From positions 1-36,869 of the forward strand of contig JAFXGO010000032.1 in the NCBI GenBank assembly GCA_017520185.1: a stretch of 36,869 bases of DNA, given 5' to 3'. Position numbers and translations under genes: made by a program. Numbering within the stretch: the stretch's first letter is position 1; each line of letters opens with the position of its first letter. Of the stretch, positions 16,128 through 24,595 are shown piece after piece. This stretch comes from Elusimicrobiaceae bacterium (GTDB taxonomy: Bacteria; Elusimicrobiota; Elusimicrobia; Elusimicrobiales; Elusimicrobiaceae). Under the pieces are notes generated by a model, which was given only the letters and a program-made list of their open reading frames with translations, ran no database searches and was not told where the DNA came from.

Positions 16128-16951
16128 GCACTTTTGACATAGAGTTTGCCGCTGTCACCGACATTGGTAAAATCCGCGAAAAAAATGAAGACAATGTTTT
16201 GATTTCCTCCGATTTGGCTTTAGGAGTGGTGGCCGACGGCATGGGAGGGCATAGTGCCGGTGAAATTGCCAGCAGTATTGCTGTATCCGTCCTTGCAGAA
16301 ACCATTCGTAAAATTAATACGGAAACCCTCAAAATTCCGGAAACCTTTTTGCCCAAATTAGCCCCGACAGAACGCAAACTGTTGATGGCGGCTAATTTAG
16401 CAAATGCGGCCATTTATTCTACGGCGCAATCCTCCGAAATTTACAAAATGATGGGCACTACCTTGACGGGTGTCCTGTTTGATAAAGATTGCGCTATAGC
16501 AGTACATGTAGGGGATTCTCGCCTTTATTTGTTAAGAGACGGCAAGATTATTCAAATCACTACGGACCATTCTTTAGCAATGGAACATGTCCGTCGTGGT
16601 CTTTTATCCAAAGCAGATGCTGACAAGAGTAAAATACAAAATGTTTTGACTCGTGCAATGGGCATCAAGAAAAATATTGAATTTGACCTCTTAAAGTTTC
16701 CGATAAAGGAAGGCGATGTAATGGTGCTTTGTTCTGACGGTTTATATAAAGGCTTGACAGAACAAGCCATTGCCGATATTCTGACGCAAGATAAAGACTT
16801 CCCTATAGTCAAAACCTGCAAACACTTGGTGCGTTCTTCTAATGAAAAAGACGGGCAAGATAATATTTCAGCCGTTTTAATCAAAATATTACCAGCCCAA
16901 AAATTAACATTTGGCCAGAGAATGCGCCGTTTCTTCCGCAGACGTAAATAA
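16124..16951 (+). CDS. PP2C-family Ser/Thr protein phosphatase
   Basis: A 275-residue PPM/PP2C phosphatase (Stp/PrpC type), cytosolic and metal-dependent. Motifs run in order: TDIGKIREKNEDN (residues 11-23), GVVADGMGGHSAGE (Asp/Gly metal site), MMGTTLTGVL, VHVGDSRLYLLRDG, LCSDGLYKGL and DNISAVLIK. The basic C-terminus (RMRRFFRRRK) may touch the membrane or nucleic acid. Its ATG overlaps the TGA of the kinase gene (ATGA), which indicates translational coupling and that it opposes that kinase. A strong terminator follows, separating it from groESL. Confidence 0.93.
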   Translation: MSTFDIEFAAVTDIGKIREKNEDNVLISSDLALGVVADGMGGHSAGEIASSIAVSVLAETIRKINTETLKIPETFLPKLAPTERKLLMAANLANAAIYSTAQSSEIYKMMGTTLTGVLFDKDCAIAVHVGDSRLYLLRDGKIIQITTDHSLAMEHVRRGLLSKADADKSKIQNVLTRAMGIKKNIEFDLLKFPIKEGDVMVLCSDGLYKGLTEQAIADILTQDKDFPIVKTCKHLVRSSNEKDGQDNISAVLIKILPAQKLTFGQRMRRFFRRRK

Positions 16952-16957
16952 ATTTTA

Positions 16958-16990
16958 AAAATCCCCGCTCAAAAGGTGGGGATTTTTTAT
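16958..16990 (+). terminator. Terminator after the phosphatase gene
   Basis: AAAATCCCC (16958-16966) pairs with GGGGATTTT (16978-16986), then a T run. Confidence 0.9.
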
Positions 16991-17063
16991 ATTAGATTTT
17001 TACTTGTTCCCGACGAAAAAAATTTATTTACTTTTCTTCTTTTTTAGCAAACCCATTTAAATA

Positions 17064-17093
17064 TTGACAATTATATTTATTTTATGCTAAATT
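17064..17093 (+). promoter_or_regulatory. groESL promoter
   Basis: A perfect -35 TTGACA (17064-17069), an 18 bp spacer ending in TGC, and TAAATT (17088-17093) as the extended -10. The -10 overlaps the left arm of the CIRCE element, so HrcA binding would occlude it. Confidence 0.75.
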
Positions 17094-17118
17094 AGCATTA
17101 ATCCGGCAGGAGTGCTAA
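17092..17118 (+). promoter_or_regulatory. CIRCE operator (HrcA site)
   Basis: TTAGCATTA, nine bases, then GAGTGCTAA. The right arm is a perfect CIRCE half-site and the left matches TTAGCACTC at 7 of 9 positions. Position before groES is classical, so heat-shock control by HrcA is expected; hrcA itself is not in the window. Confidence 0.93.
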
Positions 17119-17171
17119 TTTATTCTCCCGCCGAGAAAAATCTAAAAAATACATATAAGGAGTGCGTGAAA

Positions 17172-17465
17172 ATGAGCGACGTAAAAATTAAACCGCTCGG
17201 CGACAGATTAATCGTTAAGCCGATTGAACGCGAAACCATGAAAGGCGGCATCATTATTCCGGATACCGCTAAAGAAAAACCGATGGAGGGGGAAGTATTA
17301 GCCGCCGGTCCGGGCAAATTAGACAATAACGGCAACCGCACGCCGATGGATGTAAAAGTGGGGGATAAAGTACTGTACGGAAAATATTCCGGCACAGAAA
17401 TCAAATTGGACAACGAAACCTATTTGATTATTCACCAAGATGAAATCTTGGGTATTTTGGGGTAA
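17172..17465 (+). CDS. groS: Co-chaperonin GroES
   Basis: A 97-residue 10-kDa chaperonin, normal length. It starts [17 protein letters not shown], contains the mobile-loop region [17 protein letters not shown] and the roof/base motif [17 protein letters not shown], and ends DEILGILG. It caps GroEL in ATP-dependent protein folding. ATG 17172 has AAGGAG upstream; a longer in-frame start at 17112 would lie inside the CIRCE element and is rejected. groEL follows after 19 bp, in the usual operon under the CIRCE promoter. Confidence 0.97.
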   Translation: MSDVKIKPLGDRLIVKPIERETMKGGIIIPDTAKEKPMEGEVLAAGPGKLDNNGNRTPMDVKVGDKVLYGKYSGTEIKLDNETYLIIHQDEILGILG

Positions 17466-17484
17466 ATTAAGGAGATAATTTTAT

Positions 17485-19125
17485 ATGGCAAAACAAGTTA
17501 TTTTTGCAGATGAAGCCCGTGCTAAAATGAAAGCGGGTATCGAAAAAGTAGCCAATGCAGTAAAAGTGACGTTGGGACCTAAAGGGCGCAGTGTTGTGTT
17601 GGAAAAAAAGTTTGGTTCTCCGCTCATCATCGATGACGGCGTCACCATTGCTAAAGACATTGAACTTGAAGATAAATTTGAAAATATGGGTGCGCAACTT
17701 ATTCGTGAAGTAGCCACCAAAACCAACGATGTAGCCGGTGACGGCACCACCACCGCTACGGTGCTTGCGGATGCTTTGCTCAAAGAAGGTATTAAAAATA
17801 TTACCGCCGGAGCCAATCCGACGATGGTCAAAAAAGGTATCGAACTTGCTGTTTCTGCCGTAAAAGAAGAATTGGCCAAAATGCAAAAGCCGGTAAAAAC
17901 CAAAGAAGAAAAGGCTCAAATCGCCACTATTTCTTCCAATGACCGCGTTATCGGCGAACTTATCGCTGAAGCGATGGAAAAAGTAGGCCATGAAGGCGTA
18001 ATCACGGTAGAAGAAGGAAAAACCGCTGAAACCAAATTAGAAGTAGTGGAAGGTATGCAGTTTGATCGCGGTTATATTTCTCCGTATTTTGTCACCGATA
18101 CCGAAAGAATGGAATGTGTGTTAGAAAATGCCTACATTATCATTACCGATAAGAAAATTTCTTCTATGAATGATCTCTTGCCCGTTTTAGAAAAAATTGT
18201 ACAAAGCGGTAGACCCTTCTTAATCATTGCTGAAGATGTGGACGGTGAAGCTTTGGCTACGTTGGTAGTCAACAAATTGCGCGGTACTTTAAAAGGCTGT
18301 GCCGTAAAAGCACCCGGCTTTGGTGACAGACGCAAAGAAATGTTGCAAGATATCGCCATTTTAACCGGTGGTGAAGTTATCAGCGAAGAACGCGGCATGA
18401 AACTCGACAAGGCCGACCTGGCTTTCCTCGGTCAAGCCGAACGCATCGTAGTAGATAAAGAAAATGCCACCATCGTCAGCGGTAAAGGCAGCAAAGAAGC
18501 CATCGCTCAACGTGCTGAACAAATCCGCAAACAAATTGAAAATTCCACCAGCGATTACGATAAAGAAAAATTGCAAGAACGCTTGGCTAAACTTTCCGGC
18601 GGTGTGGCTGTTATCAGCGTAGGTGCTGCTACCGAAACCGAAATGAAAGCCAAAAAAGCTAAAGTGGAAGATGCCAAAAATGCTACTAAAGCCGGTGTGG
18701 AAGAAGGTCTTGTTCCCGGTGGCGGTGTTGCTTTGGCCCGTAGCCAAAAAGCGCTGGAAAATTTAAAAACCGAAGATGAAGACGTTAAAACCGGTATTTC
18801 CATCGTACGCAAAGCCTTAACAGCTCCTTTGAAACAAATTGCGGTTAATGCCGGTTTAGACGGCGCCGTAGTAGTAGATAAAGTGTTAGCCATGCAAGGT
18901 AATGCTGATGGTTTTGATGCCGAAACCGGCACCTATGGTGACCTTTTGAAAGCTGGTGTGGTAGACCCTGCCAAAGTGGTACGCACCGCTTTAGAAAATG
19001 CCTCCTCCATTGCCGCTACCGTACTTTTGACCGAATGTTTGGTAGCCGATGCTCCGGAAAAAGAAGGCCATGCTCATGGTCCGGCCGGAATGCCCGGCAT
19101 GGGTGGAATGGGCGGAATGATGTAA
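17485..19125 (+). CDS. groL: Chaperonin GroEL
   Basis: A 546-residue 60-kDa chaperonin, full length. It begins [20 protein letters not shown] and contains the nucleotide-binding block [27 protein letters not shown], and [17 protein letters not shown] in the apical domain. The C-terminal tail is the usual Gly-Met repeat ([12 protein letters not shown]), preceded by a short His-containing segment (EGHAHGPA). It works with GroES from the gene just upstream. AAGGAG precedes the ATG and a 12-bp-stem terminator follows. Codon use appears biased as in highly expressed genes. Confidence 0.98.
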   Translation: MAKQVIFADEARAKMKAGIEKVANAVKVTLGPKGRSVVLEKKFGSPLIIDDGVTIAKDIELEDKFENMGAQLIREVATKTNDVAGDGTTTATVLADALLKEGIKNITAGANPTMVKKGIELAVSAVKEELAKMQKPVKTKEEKAQIATISSNDRVIGELIAEAMEKVGHEGVITVEEGKTAETKLEVVEGMQFDRGYISPYFVTDTERMECVLENAYIIITDKKISSMNDLLPVLEKIVQSGRPFLIIAEDVDGEALATLVVNKLRGTLKGCAVKAPGFGDRRKEMLQDIAILTGGEVISEERGMKLDKADLAFLGQAERIVVDKENATIVSGKGSKEAIAQRAEQIRKQIENSTSDYDKEKLQERLAKLSGGVAVISVGAATETEMKAKKAKVEDAKNATKAGVEEGLVPGGGVALARSQKALENLKTEDEDVKTGISIVRKALTAPLKQIAVNAGLDGAVVVDKVLAMQGNADGFDAETGTYGDLLKAGVVDPAKVVRTALENASSIAATVLLTECLVADAPEKEGHAHGPAGMPGMGGMGGMM

Positions 19126-19140
19126 TTTTGCCTTAAACAA

Positions 19141-19173
19141 AAACGCTCTAGTACAAAACTAGAGCGTTTTTTT
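19141..19173 (+). terminator. groESL terminator
   Basis: AAACGCTCTAGT (19141-19152) pairs with ACTAGAGCGTTT (19158-19169), followed by a T run. Confidence 0.93.
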
Positions 19174-19233
19174 ATGTTAGATTTTATACAATATTTTATA
19201 CAATAAAAGTATCCTAAAAAAAAGGGGGAAAAT

Positions 19234-19962
19234 ATGTCTCAAGGAAATCCGCTTTTTAACGAAAAAGCATACGAACAAACCATAAATCGTAGTAGAATAA
19301 GCCAAGCCATGACTTTGCAAGGTACCGTGAACAAAACCTTCACGCTATTATTTTTATGCGTGGTGGCCGGCATGGTAGCGTGGAAACATTATCTGGCTCT
19401 GTCCGGATATACCGTCTTGATTTCCATCGCCACTTTTGTCGTGGCCATGATTGTCATCTTCCGCAAAAACACTGCCCCATTGCTCGCGCCTGTTTATGCC
19501 ATCGGAGAAGGGGTCGTATTAGGTATTGTTTCAGCTGCTTATAATGCCACTTATCAAGGTATTGTGGCTCAAGCCATCGCCATCACTTTGTTAGTGTTTG
19601 TGATGATGTTGTTTTTATACAAAACCGGCATTATTAAAGTGACGCGCACCTTTATCATTGGCGTGACAGCTGCTACAGGAGCTATTGCTTTGTTTTACTT
19701 CGGCTCTATGTTGTTGGGTTTGTTTGGAGTCAACGTGCCTTACTTTACCAGCAGTAGTGGTCTATCTATCGCTATTAATGTATTTATCTGCTTAGTAGCA
19801 GCGGCCAACTTTGCCTTAGACTTCCATTTTATTGATCAATTAACCTCTCAAATAGTTGCTCCCAAATATATGGAATGGTATGCCGGTTTCTCTCTGATGG
19901 TGACACTGGTGTGGCTTTATTTGGAAATTTTGCGCCTGTTAGCACGCAGTCGCAATAGATAA
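19234..19962 (+). CDS. Bax inhibitor-1/YccA-family membrane protein
   Basis: A 242-residue protein with about seven hydrophobic segments between residues 33 and 238 and a hydrophilic N-terminus. Blocks typical of the bacterial Bax-inhibitor-1 (TMBIM) family are seen: PVYAIGEGVVLGIVSAAY after the third segment, ANFALDFHFID and PKYMEWYAGFSLMVTLVWLY near the end. The family includes pH-sensitive calcium-leak channels (Bacillus YetJ); the role here is not known. AGGGGG lies before the ATG. It is alone between the groESL terminator and the gap promoter. Confidence 0.85.
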   Translation: MSQGNPLFNEKAYEQTINRSRISQAMTLQGTVNKTFTLLFLCVVAGMVAWKHYLALSGYTVLISIATFVVAMIVIFRKNTAPLLAPVYAIGEGVVLGIVSAAYNATYQGIVAQAIAITLLVFVMMLFLYKTGIIKVTRTFIIGVTAATGAIALFYFGSMLLGLFGVNVPYFTSSSGLSIAINVFICLVAAANFALDFHFIDQLTSQIVAPKYMEWYAGFSLMVTLVWLYLEILRLLARSRNR

Positions 19963-19970
19963 TGCTGTAA

Positions 19971-21041
<1,071 letters not shown>

Positions 21042-21054
21042 TTGTATTTACAAG

Positions 21055-21086
21055 CAAAGGCGGCTTGCAAAAGCCGCCTTTGTTTT
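21055..21086 (+). terminator. Hairpin between gap and pgk
   Basis: CAAAGGCGGCTT (21055-21066) pairs with AAGCCGCCTTTG (21071-21082), loop GCAA, then a short T run. It lies 26 bp before pgk. No new promoter is obvious, so partial read-through is likely. Confidence 0.85.
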
Positions 21087-21111
21087 ATCTGAAAAATTTA
21101 GAGGTAGAAAG

Positions 21112-22305
21112 ATGAATTTTGACAGCATTAAAAAAGTACAAGACGTAGACTTGAAAGATAAAAAAGTATTGGTCCGCGTAGACTATAACGTTCCTTTAAA
21201 AGATGGCAAAGTAGACAACAATAAACGTATTGTCGCCACCGAAAAAACTATCAAATTTTTATTAGAAAATAACTGCCGTATCGTTTTGTGTGCCCACTTG
21301 GGTCGCCCCAAAGGTAAAGCTGTACCCGAATTTAGTTTAGCCCCCGTAGCCGAAGAAGTACAAAGAGTTTTTGGTGTACCTGTGCACTTTGCTAAAGACT
21401 GCGTAGGGCCGGAAGCCGACAAAGTAGTGGAAAGCGCTAAAAACGGAGAAATCGTACTCTTGGAAAACTTGCGCTATCACCCTGAAGAAGAAAAGAACGA
21501 CCCCGAATTTGCCAAACAACTTGCCAAACACGGTGAAATCTTTGTACAAGAAGCCTTCGGTACGGTACACCGCGCTCATGCTTCTACCAGCGCCATTGCC
21601 GACTACTTGCCCGGCTGCATGGGTTTCTTGGTACAAAAAGAAGTAGAATTCTTGGGTAAAACCTTAGCCAATCCTGCTCGCCCGTTTGCTGCTGTTATCG
21701 GTGGTGCTAAAGTATCCGACAAAATCATGCTCTTAAACAACTTGTTGGATAAAGTAAACGTATTAATCATCGGCGGTGGTATGGCTTATACTTTCTTAAA
21801 AGCCAAAGGCATGGAAGTAGGTAAATCTTTGCTCGATGAAACCAAAATTGAAGAAGCCAAACAAGTAATGGTTAAAGCCGAAGCCAAAGGCGTCAAAATG
21901 TTGATGCCGGTGGATTTCCGCCTTGCCAAAGAATTCTCTGAAACGGCCGAAGCAGTAGTTTCCGACACGATTCCTGCCGATATGGAAGGCTTGGATATCG
22001 GTCCGAAAACTGAAAAATTATTTGCTGATGAAATCATGAACTGCAAAACCATTTTCTGGAATGGTCCTATGGGCGTGTTTGAATTCCCGAACTTTGCCAA
22101 AGGAAGTTTTGCTATTGCTCAAGCCATGATTGATGCCACTAAAGCCGGCTCCGTATCTATCATCGGTGGCGGTGACAGTGTGAACGTTATCAAAAAAGGT
22201 AAATTCAATCAAGCTGAATTCTCCCACGTTTCCACCGGTGGCGGTGCCAGCATGGAATTTGTGGAAGGAAAGGAATTACCGGGGCTTGTAGCATTAGCGA
22301 AATAG
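21112..22305 (+). CDS. pgk: Phosphoglycerate kinase
   Basis: A 397-residue PGK (1,3-bisphosphoglycerate + ADP to 3-phosphoglycerate + ATP), normal length. Seen are VLVRVDYNVPLKDGKV (N-domain substrate site), CAHLGRPKG, LLENLRYHPEEE, the hinge region ending KVSDKIMLL, and the C-domain nucleotide loops NGPMGVFEFPNFAKG and SIIGGGDSVN with STGGGASMEF. GAGG precedes the ATG. The last 11 codons (KELPGLVALAK) plus stop and terminator are present three more times downstream, all with the same amino acids; only the first copy is joined to the gene. Confidence 0.97.
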   Translation: MNFDSIKKVQDVDLKDKKVLVRVDYNVPLKDGKVDNNKRIVATEKTIKFLLENNCRIVLCAHLGRPKGKAVPEFSLAPVAEEVQRVFGVPVHFAKDCVGPEADKVVESAKNGEIVLLENLRYHPEEEKNDPEFAKQLAKHGEIFVQEAFGTVHRAHASTSAIADYLPGCMGFLVQKEVEFLGKTLANPARPFAAVIGGAKVSDKIMLLNNLLDKVNVLIIGGGMAYTFLKAKGMEVGKSLLDETKIEEAKQVMVKAEAKGVKMLMPVDFRLAKEFSETAEAVVSDTIPADMEGLDIGPKTEKLFADEIMNCKTIFWNGPMGVFEFPNFAKGSFAIAQAMIDATKAGSVSIIGGGDSVNVIKKGKFNQAEFSHVSTGGGASMEFVEGKELPGLVALAK

Positions 22306-22715
22306 TCACGGAAATTCTACCGAAAAATTTTGTGTTTGACACAAACCCGCGCGTTGTTTAGCGCGGGTCTATTTTTCGCTAAAGGAATTACCGGGTTTAG
22401 TGGCTTTAGCCAAATAAACACGGGAAATCTGCCTGAAAAATTTTGTGTTTGACACAAACCCGCGCGTTGTCTAGCGCGGGTCTATTTTTCGCTAAAGGAA
22501 TTACCGGGTTTAGTGGCTTTAGCCAAATAAACACGGGAAATCTGCCTGAAAAATTTTGTGTTTGACACAAACCCGCGCGTTGTTTAGCGCGGGTCTATTT
22601 TTTGCTAAAAGAATTGCCCGGACTTGTAGCATTAGCAAAATAGTCACGGAAATTCTACCTCAAAATTTTATGTCTAACACAAACCCACGCATGTTTAGCG
22701 CAAGTCTATTTAAAA
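22270..22715 (+). repeat. Four tandem copies of the pgk 3' end plus terminator
   Basis: Units start at 22270 (the real gene end), 22382, 22495 and 22608, with a period of 112-113 bp. Each has the codons for KELPGLVALAK and a stop, a small hairpin (TTTGTG, loop TTTGA, CACAAA) and a GC-rich terminator hairpin (ACCCGCGC / GCGCGGGT) with T tail. Units 2 and 3 are nearly identical. Unit 4 resembles unit 1 in the coding part, but its terminator hairpin has decayed. All codon differences between units are synonymous. The array fills most of the 503-bp gap before secG; the remaining bases hold the secG promoter region. Confidence 0.95.
22345..22376 (+). terminator. pgk terminator (first of a series)
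   Basis: ACCCGCGC (22345-22352) pairs with GCGCGGGT (22361-22368), then CTATTTTT. Equivalent hairpins occur at 22458-22481 and 22571-22594; the fourth, near 22680-22710, is degenerate. Confidence 0.88.
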
Positions 22716-22767
22716 AAAGGGGGGAATTTTAGGATTTATACACTACACACAATAGGCAGAAAAATAG

Positions 22768-22773
22768 TATAAT
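22768..22773 (+). promoter_or_regulatory. -10 box of secG
   Basis: TATAAT lies about 35 bp before the secG ATG, with AGGAG at 22791 in between. A -35 is not clear. Confidence 0.5.
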
Positions 22774-22808
22774 AAAGATGTTAATTTTATAGGAGATGAA
22801 AAACACTT

Positions 22809-23105
22809 ATGCAAACCTTGCTTTTGATTGTACACTTTTTTGCTTGTATCCTTTTGATTTTACTCGTTTTATTGCAAAGCGGAAAGGGCTCTGCCGCCGG
22901 TATTTTCGGTGCTTCCGGTGCCGATAATATTTTTGCCAGTCCGACGGCTTTTAACGCCATTAACAAGTTAACTGCTGTTTTAGCCGTTGTCTTATTCTGT
23001 ACGTCTATTTTGCTCACGATTGCCTCTAACCGCAAGGCTTCTGTGTCTGTATTAGACAAAGTAAATCTGCCGGCTCCTACAGCTCCTGCCAATCCGGCAA
23101 AATAA
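22809..23105 (+). CDS. secG: Preprotein translocase subunit SecG
   Basis: A 98-residue inner-membrane protein with two hydrophobic helices (about 2-21 and 54-76). They flank the conserved cytoplasmic loop VLLQSGKGSAAGIFGASGADN, close to the family signature LLQ.GKGaglg..fG. SecG assists SecYEG-SecA protein export. The C-terminus is Pro/Ala-rich. AGGAG lies about 13 bp upstream; an ATG closer to it (22796) is out of frame. It follows the pgk repeat array; pgk/tpi-secG neighbourhoods are common in bacteria. Confidence 0.93.
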   Translation: MQTLLLIVHFFACILLILLVLLQSGKGSAAGIFGASGADNIFASPTAFNAINKLTAVLAVVLFCTSILLTIASNRKASVSVLDKVNLPAPTAPANPAK

Positions 23106-23118
23106 CACATAAAGATTT

Positions 23119-23147
23119 AAAAAGCCCCGCAATTGCGGGGCTTTTTT
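23119..23147 (+). terminator. secG terminator
   Basis: A near-perfect palindrome AAAAAGCCCCGC / GCGGGGCTTTTT around AATT, with T run; it could work in both directions. Confidence 0.93.
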
Positions 23148-23153
23148 ATTGTT

Positions 23154-23264
23154 TCAAACAAAAACATCGCTCCGCCTTTCTCGTCCACACGCATGAAAAG
23201 CAGTTTGCCTGCTCCCCGCTCTAAATTAAAAAACCCAAGCCTTCGCTCGGGTTTTAAATTTATT
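23154..23264. repeat. 111-bp direct repeat, distal copy of the tRNA-Leu downstream flank
   Basis: Matches 23363-23473 with only a few base changes over 111 bp. It contains a copy of the minus-strand terminator hairpin (23232-23253). The tRNA itself is not repeated. Confidence 0.93.
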
Positions 23265-23376
23265 CTTTCTTCCGCCTCGCCTTCCGGTCGTTTGGTTGAC
23301 CCCAAACGCCTGCAGGCCGGGCTCGCGGTTTTTGCCTTTCGCCGTAAGGATCTATCATCGGCTCAAACAAAAACAT
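23260..23376 (-). CDS. Possible 38-residue basic peptide between the repeats
   Basis: Minus-strand frame from ATG 23376, with GGAG five bases before it. It starts MFLFEPMIDPYGERQ and ends in a strongly basic stretch (NDRKARRKKE) rich in Arg, Lys and Pro. It begins inside the tRNA-proximal repeat and ends in the distal one. The second repeat copy has the same start followed by a different short frame. No homologue is recognised, and chance coding in a terminator region is quite possible. Confidence 0.25.
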   Translation of the reverse strand: MFLFEPMIDPYGERQKPRARPAGVWGQPNDRKARRKKE

Positions 23377-23473
23377 CGCTCCGCCTTTCTCGTCCCCACG
23401 CATGCAAAGCAGTTTGCCTGCTCCCTGCTCTAAATTAAAAAACCCAAGCCTTCGCTCGGGTTTTAAATTTATT
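23363..23473. repeat. 111-bp direct repeat adjoining the 3' end of tRNA-Leu
   Basis: The tRNA-proximal copy. Its edge coincides with the discriminator base of the tRNA. It contains the tRNA's terminator. A 98-bp unique segment (23265-23362) separates it from the distal copy. Confidence 0.93.
23436..23462 (-). terminator. Terminator of the tRNA-Leu transcript
   Basis: Read on the minus strand: AACCCGAGC, loop GAAG, GCTTGGGTT (9 bp with one G-T wobble), then a run of six T. A second copy lies at 23227-23253. Confidence 0.8.
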
Positions 23474-23554
23474 GCGCAGGGGGGGACTCGAACCCCCAAG
23501 CCGTGAGGCATGCGCCCCTCAAACGCACGCGTATACCAATTCCGCCACCTGCGC
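23473..23554 (-). tRNA. tRNA-Leu (anticodon GAG)
   Basis: An 82-nt class II tRNA. Acceptor arms GCGCAGG and CCTGCGC pair perfectly; the D arm contains GGCGGAATTGGTATACGC. The anticodon stem TGCGT/GCGCA encloses TTGAGGG, giving anticodon GAG (plus-strand positions 23518-23520), reading CUC/CUU Leu codons. A long variable arm (TGCCTCACGGCTT) follows, then T arm GGGGG TTCGAGT CCCCC. The 3' CCA is not encoded, so it must be added by CCA transferase. The 3' end adjoins a duplicated flank. Confidence 0.96.
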
Positions 23555-23600
23555 TAAAAAGCGCGATTACTACGAGGGTATAAATACTGACTGCTTAGAT

Positions 23601-23630
23601 ATTTTAGCAAAAAAATGACTTCTTGCGCAA
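23601..23630 (-). promoter_or_regulatory. Promoter of tRNA-Leu
   Basis: On the minus strand TTGCGC (23625-23630), an 18 bp spacer ending TGC, and TAAAAT (23601-23606). This extended -10 would start transcription roughly 40 nt before the mature 5' end. Confidence 0.55.
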
Positions 23631-23678
23631 AATTCCTTATAATTTTTCTTTTTTTCCGTCGTAAGATAAGTTTTATTT

Positions 23679-23687
23679 TGATATAAT
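23679..23687 (+). promoter_or_regulatory. Extended -10 of the EamA operon
   Basis: TG-A-TATAAT (-10 at 23682-23687), about 27 bp before the ATG at 23714, with GAGGAAA as ribosome site. Confidence 0.65.
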
Positions 23688-23713
23688 GATAGATATTAAT
23701 CTGCAGAGGAAAT

Positions 23714-24595
23714 ATGAATCCGCTTTTAGCTGCTTGGCTTTGCTGGGGAATTATTGGGATTTCTCCCATAGCCGGACATTATGCTGCTACCGTTATAAAT
23801 CCGGTATTATTGGTTTTTTGCGCTACCCTGTTAGCCTGCTTATCTTTCACCCCATACTTAAACAAAAAAAATCAATGGAGTGTTCTCTTTGCCAAAGAAA
23901 CGAGGTGGAAATTTCTTTTCATAGGCACGTTTGGCACCGCTTTTAGCTTTTCTGTTTTACTTTGGGCACTGCATTACACTACTGCGACAAATGCGGCTAT
24001 TCTGCAACAGTCCGAATTGATTTATGCCTTGCTTTTTTCCGTCTTATTCTTAAAGGAAAAGCCAAAATGCAGTCAGTTTTTTGCAAGTGCGCTTATTTTG
24101 ATTGGTTCTCTGCTCATTTTAATAAAAGAACAATATTCCCCCAGATGGACGGGAGATTTAATGATTCTCGGCTCCACTTGGATGCTGCAAGCGGCCTCTT
24201 GTGTGGCCAAAAAATTACCTAAACACTTAGATTATCGCACCATTGCCGCTGCACGTAATTTTTATGCTTTGCCGGCTTTAACTATTCTCTTAGTATGGCA
24301 GTTTTATCAAGAGGGGGTATATTGTCATCTAAATTTCACCTCCCTTACGGTTATTTTCTATACGGGAGTTTTAAAATATGGTCTGGCGATGATTTTATGG
24401 TATCAGGCTATACGCATGCTTGATTTAGCCAAAGTAAGCGCTATTTATTTATCATATCCGGTGTTGACCTTTTCCCTATCTGTTTTATTGGGACTTGAAA
24501 AAACGCAGCCATATCAATTTGTAGGTCTTCTGCTTAGTTTAGCTGGGTCCTATTTAATCAGTAATATTCTTAAGAAACAACAGGAGCATTCATGA
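23714..24595 (+). CDS. EamA/DMT-family transporter, first of pair
   Basis: A 293-residue protein with about ten hydrophobic segments arranged as two EamA repeats. Conserved features include the loop TTATNAAILQQSELIYALLFS and FLKEKPKCSQ in the first repeat, and LDLAKVSAIYLSYPVLTFSLS in the second. These are inner-membrane drug/metabolite exporters; substrate unknown. GAGGAAA precedes the ATG. The next gene is a diverged paralogue whose ATG overlaps this stop (ATGA), so the two could form a heteromeric pair or have different substrates. Confidence 0.88.
   Translation: MNPLLAAWLCWGIIGISPIAGHYAATVINPVLLVFCATLLACLSFTPYLNKKNQWSVLFAKETRWKFLFIGTFGTAFSFSVLLWALHYTTATNAAILQQSELIYALLFSVLFLKEKPKCSQFFASALILIGSLLILIKEQYSPRWTGDLMILGSTWMLQAASCVAKKLPKHLDYRTIAAARNFYALPALTILLVWQFYQEGVYCHLNFTSLTVIFYTGVLKYGLAMILWYQAIRMLDLAKVSAIYLSYPVLTFSLSVLLGLEKTQPYQFVGLLLSLAGSYLISNILKKQQEHS

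Noticed and set aside
22270-22715. CRISPR array after pgk
   Set aside because: The whole 113-bp unit repeats, including coding codons and a terminator. There are no variable spacers and no cas genes.
23260-23511. An 83-codon minus-strand frame starting inside tRNA-Leu
   Set aside because: Its start lies in the tRNA and it would translate tRNA and terminator. Only the shorter internal frame with a ribosome site is kept as a weak candidate.
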